A DNA stretch of 64,000 bases from Corynebacterium zhongnanshanii (GTDB lineage Bacteria; Actinomycetota; Actinomycetes; Mycobacteriales; Mycobacteriaceae), in contig NZ_CP061033.1 in assembly GCF_014490575.1 (NCBI RefSeq), positions 1 through 64,000 of the forward strand, in the 5' to 3' direction. The notes below the pieces were generated by a model. The model was not told the DNA's origin. It saw only the letters and a program-made list of their open reading frames with translations, and made no database searches. Shown in pieces: positions 61,260 through 64,000 of the stretch (position 1 is the stretch's first letter; each line of letters starts with the position of its first letter). The translations under genes were made by a program, and so were the position numbers.

Positions 61260-62672
61260 TTATAGCTCGAGACGGCGGGACATATCGGACGCGAATACGC
61301 CCGTGGGGTCAATATCGCGGCGGGTCTTCAACCAGCCGGGCAAACCTGGGTACATCTGGTGGAAGTTTTCCGCGGACGTGCGGGATTCCTTGGCCAAATA
61401 CAAACGGCCACCAAATTCCATGACGCGGCGATCCAAATCATCCAAGAATGCGCCTAAGCCCGGCTTAATCGGGAAGTCCACGCACACATTCCAGCCCGGC
61501 ATTGGGTAGGACAATGGCGCACGGTTACCCTCACCGAAAAGCTTGAACACATTCAACGCAGAGTAGTGGCCGGACTTCTGAATATCCTTGATGATCTGCT
61601 TGAACGGCTCCACGGCGTCCGTGGGAACAACAAACTGGTACTGCAAGAATCCCTTCGAGCCGTAGCCGCGGTTCCACTCACCAATCAGGTCCAACGGCTG
61701 GTAGAACTGCGTGAGGTTCTGCACCTTATTGCGGTACGTTCCGGACTTCAGCCACCACAGCTCACCGATGGCGATCATCGACAGCTTATTCATGGTGAAG
61801 TTCGGGAAAATATCTGGCACGGTCAACAGCTGGGGAGCATTAAACTTCAGAGGCTCCTTCGCCAGTTTCGGAGCCAATTCCTTCAGCTGTTCCAGCGTGG
61901 CCAAAGAACCACGGGAAATTGCTGCGCGGCCGAGCTTTGGCTCGGGAGAAATGGCGTCGAACCAGGCGGAGGAATAGGTGAAATTATGCTCCGAGCCATC
62001 GGAATGGAATTCGATCGTCTCGTCAAGATTCTGGGTCAGATCGCCATCGGCAATGAAATATGCCGTTTCCGTTTTCGTCATCTTGATCCGGGCGCGGAGG
62101 ATAATGCCGGTGAGGCCCATGCCGCCCACGGTTGCCCAGAACAGCTCGCCATCTGGGTCATCTGCAGAACCTTCCGGCTCCAGGTGCAGGACGCGGCCGT
62201 CGGCCACCAGCAGTTCCATGGAGATCACATGGTTGCCGAAGGAACCCGCAGAGTGGTGATTTTTGCCGTGAATATCTGGACCAATTGCGCCACCAATTGT
62301 GACCTGACGGGTGCCCGGCAACACAGGAACCCATAGACCATAAGGCAGGGCAGCCTTCATCAATTGATCCAACGTCACACCGGCATCCACATCAACAATG
62401 GCCGAATCCGGGTCAATGGAATGAATATGATTCAGCTGCTGCATGTCGATCACCAAGCCGCCGGCATTCAGCGCAGGATCGCCATAAGAACGGCCCATGC
62501 CGCGGGCAATCACGCCGCGCTGTAAATGGGACGGCTTATCCGCATTGTCATCTGCGACCTGGGCAACTGCCTGGGAGATGACCTCAATATCGGGAGTGGA
62601 CAAAACCTCTGCGGTGGATGGCTGCGTTCGGCCCCAACCGGTCAGAGTCTTCGTGCTGGTATGCAAAGTCAT
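61260..62672 (-). CDS. dprE1: Decaprenyl-phosphoryl-ribose 2'-oxidase DprE1
   Basis: The 470-residue FAD enzyme has the FAD-binding segment [16 protein letters not shown] near 57, [24 protein letters not shown] near 117, and the C-terminal [12 protein letters not shown]. The Cys in [12 protein letters not shown] (codon at 61482-61484) is the residue that benzothiazinone drugs attack in Mycobacterium tuberculosis DprE1, so it is conserved here. It acts on the outside-facing arabinan pathway and is an essential target in mycolata. The pair dprE1-dprE2 forms an operon. Confidence 0.94.
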   Translation of the reverse strand: MTLHTSTKTLTGWGRTQPSTAEVLSTPDIEVISQAVAQVADDNADKPSHLQRGVIARGMGRSYGDPALNAGGLVIDMQQLNHIHSIDPDSAIVDVDAGVTLDQLMKAALPYGLWVPVLPGTRQVTIGGAIGPDIHGKNHHSAGSFGNHVISMELLVADGRVLHLEPEGSADDPDGELFWATVGGMGLTGIILRARIKMTKTETAYFIADGDLTQNLDETIEFHSDGSEHNFTYSSAWFDAISPEPKLGRAAISRGSLATLEQLKELAPKLAKEPLKFNAPQLLTVPDIFPNFTMNKLSMIAIGELWWLKSGTYRNKVQNLTQFYQPLDLIGEWNRGYGSKGFLQYQFVVPTDAVEPFKQIIKDIQKSGHYSALNVFKLFGEGNRAPLSYPMPGWNVCVDFPIKPGLGAFLDDLDRRVMEFGGRLYLAKESRTSAENFHQMYPGLPGWLKTRRDIDPTGVFASDMSRRLEL

Positions 62673-62718
62673 ATCTTCCAGACTAGACCGATACAGCCGG
62701 AGCTTGGGGGAAGCGGCG

Positions 62719-63012
62719 CTAGTACAGATCCATTATGTCCCGGATCTCCTTCGGTAGCTCCTCCACGCTGGTGATCTCCGGACCGTCGTAATTCTGCAGA
62801 ATCTCCCGGACTATCCGGCGGCTGGTGGAATCCAGAATGGGTAATTCCTGAGCCATCATTCGGGTCATATATTCGTTAAGTGGCAGGTGCGTCCGCGAGG
62901 AAGCCTCGTAACTGGATTGCTCACCAACGCCGCCCACGCGGATGGGATGTGCGCGTTGCTCTTCGTCGGCTTGGGTGCGCTTTTTCTTGGTGAAGAAATC
63001 AAAGACTGCCAT
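62719..63012 (-). CDS. Small conserved-looking hypothetical protein
   Basis: The 97-residue protein starts [12 protein letters not shown] and contains [26 protein letters not shown]. It is acidic at the C-terminus and predicted cytoplasmic. The family is not recognised. It lies 46 bases upstream of dprE1 on the same strand and may be the first gene of that unit. Confidence 0.55.
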   Translation of the reverse strand: MAVFDFFTKKKRTQADEEQRAHPIRVGGVGEQSSYEASSRTHLPLNEYMTRMMAQELPILDSTSRRIVREILQNYDGPEITSVEELPKEIRDIMDLY

Positions 63013-63224
63013 GAGCTTCATTTATAGCTGTTTTCGCCCGGAACTGCTGCCTGAGCCCGACGTTGTCGCTTTTCCCCCGACGCCGCCGCGTCTCCTGCCT
63101 CACCGTGTGTGCCCGAACGTGCTGTCTCCAGCCGGAGTTGCCGCCTTCACTCGAACTTCCAGCCTTCACCCGGAGTTGCCGGTTTCGTAGGCATTGCGTG
63201 GGCGGGCAGACTAATGTGTGATCC

Positions 63225-64000
63225 ATGCAAGACATCTTCAGCACCGTGATCGGTGCCATTAACTCTTCTTTGTGGACGTGGGTTCTGCCCTGGGTACTCA
63301 TCGCCGCAGGTGTATTCTTTGGTATCCGCACGGTCGTGGTGCAGCTGCGCATGGTGCCGGATATGTTCAAGGCCGTGACCGAACGCCCGGACGGCGGTAG
63401 CTCCGGGGCGGATGAAGACGCCGAATATGGCGGCATTTCCGCCTTCAAAGCCTTCACTATTTCCGCGGCCTCCCGTGTGGGAACCGGAAACGTCGCCGGC
63501 GTGGCTGTGGCTATTTCCGTGGGTGGCCCCGGCGCCGTGTTCTGGATGTGGATTATCGCCATCCTGGGTGGCGCGACGTCCTTCGTGGAGTCCACGCTGG
63601 CTCAGCTGTGGAAGGTTCGCGATGGTGGTGCCTACCGTGGTGGGCCTGCGTACTACATGTCTCGCGGCCTGGGATGGAAGCCTTTCGCGGCGGTCTTTTC
63701 CGTGGCTATTGCCATTACCTTCGGATGGTTCTACAACGCTTTCCAAACCAACGCGATCTCTGAGTCCTTGGCTACGTCTTTTGGCCAGGAGGGTGAGACG
63801 TTCAAGATTCTGGTTGGCGTGGCCGTGGTGCTGGTCTCCGGAATTATCATCGTGGGTGGCGTGCAGCGTATTGCAAAGATGACTCAGCTGATTGTCCCGT
63901 TTATGGCGGTGGCGTATTTGCTGGTGGGCATCATTGTGGTTGTCCTGAATATCGGCGAAGTGCCTGGGATGATTGCGGATATTGTTGGCTCTGCTCTGGG
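63225..64000 (+). CDS. Sodium:alanine symporter (AGCS family), partial
   Basis: The open frame from the ATG at 63225 runs off the window end (258 codons seen). The AGCS signature is clear: LPWVLIAAGVFFGIRTVVVQLRM near 20, AFTISAASRVGTGNVAGVAVAI near 75, GGPGAVFWMWIIAILG near 100 and YYMSRGLGWK near 145. It imports alanine or glycine with sodium. TAATGT (63212-63217) ends seven bases before the ATG, suggesting a leaderless message. Confidence 0.9.
   Translation, partial: MQDIFSTVIGAINSSLWTWVLPWVLIAAGVFFGIRTVVVQLRMVPDMFKAVTERPDGGSSGADEDAEYGGISAFKAFTISAASRVGTGNVAGVAVAISVGGPGAVFWMWIIAILGGATSFVESTLAQLWKVRDGGAYRGGPAYYMSRGLGWKPFAAVFSVAIAITFGWFYNAFQTNAISESLATSFGQEGETFKILVGVAVVLVSGIIIVGGVQRIAKMTQLIVPFMAVAYLLVGIIVVVLNIGEVPGMIADIVGSAL

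Overview
The window is the replication-origin region of an actinobacterial chromosome, almost certainly a Corynebacterium. This rests on the order dnaA-dnaN-recF-dciA-gyrB-gyrA-DUF3566-tRNA-Ile-tRNA-Ala, followed by ppiA, crgA, pabA and a DUF5318-ponA-GT87-rpsF-ssb-rplI-dnaB block. Further support comes from DprE1/DprE2 (cell-wall arabinan synthesis), an McbR-type operator and a moderately high GC content. A lipophilic, jeikeium-like species is possible, but species cannot be settled by reading. The sequence starts just upstream of dnaA and ends inside an alanine symporter gene.

Layout. 1-16 kb: replication core. A bipartite oriC has DnaA boxes on both sides of dnaA. The core is interrupted between gyrB and gyrA by an alpha/beta hydrolase and a sulfonate-use operon (monooxygenase plus ABC transporter) with an McbR-type operator at its start. 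A parS-like site precedes gyrA. 16-25 kb: tRNA-Ile and two identical tRNA-Ala genes, a redox pair (quinone oxidoreductase and a divergent HxlR regulator), a luciferase-like oxidoreductase, a three-gene alcohol/aldehyde oxidation operon, and an AlbA_2/ATPase regulator with a 17-base repeat at its promoter. 25-38 kb: katG, a DoxX-like protein, a DUF6230/DUF6114 pair, pabB, a very lysine-rich membrane protein, ppiA, rhomboid protease, crgA, pabA, a stress protein and MarR. The pknB-pknA-pbpA-rodA-ppp-fha cluster usually found next to pabA is absent here. 38-48.5 kb: envelope and replication/translation block ending in dnaB, with a second group of DnaA-box-like sites in front of dnaB. 48.5-56 kb: MarR/YceI pair, two crcB genes, a CRP/GlxR-like-controlled secreted protein with an overlapping PspC gene, a hotdog-fold protein, thioredoxin, PspA and an MFS exporter.

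56-60.5 kb is the accessory part. It is AT-richer and holds small peptide genes, a truncated membrane gene, a decayed IS3 fragment inserted into a decayed IS21 istA, and a broken serine recombinase. Next to these lies an intact cassette: a secreted bacteriocin-like precursor, an immediately following 50-residue two-helix membrane protein, and a zinc-ribbon/LuxR-type regulator. A structured RNA with two C-runs, resembling the actinobacterial 6C RNA, lies on the minus strand between this cassette and dprE2-dprE1. The secreted cassette at 58.2-59.7 kb and the analogous pair at 50.7-51.9 kb are the best candidates for undescribed biology.

Many genes (dciA, the AlbA_2 gene, ppiA, rhomboid, pabA, dnaB, crcB, the symporter) have a TANNNT-type -10 element ending 7-8 bases before the start codon, which suggests leaderless mRNAs. 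Start choices below follow this or a visible ribosome binding site. All functions are assigned by recognising families and motifs by eye; no database search was run.
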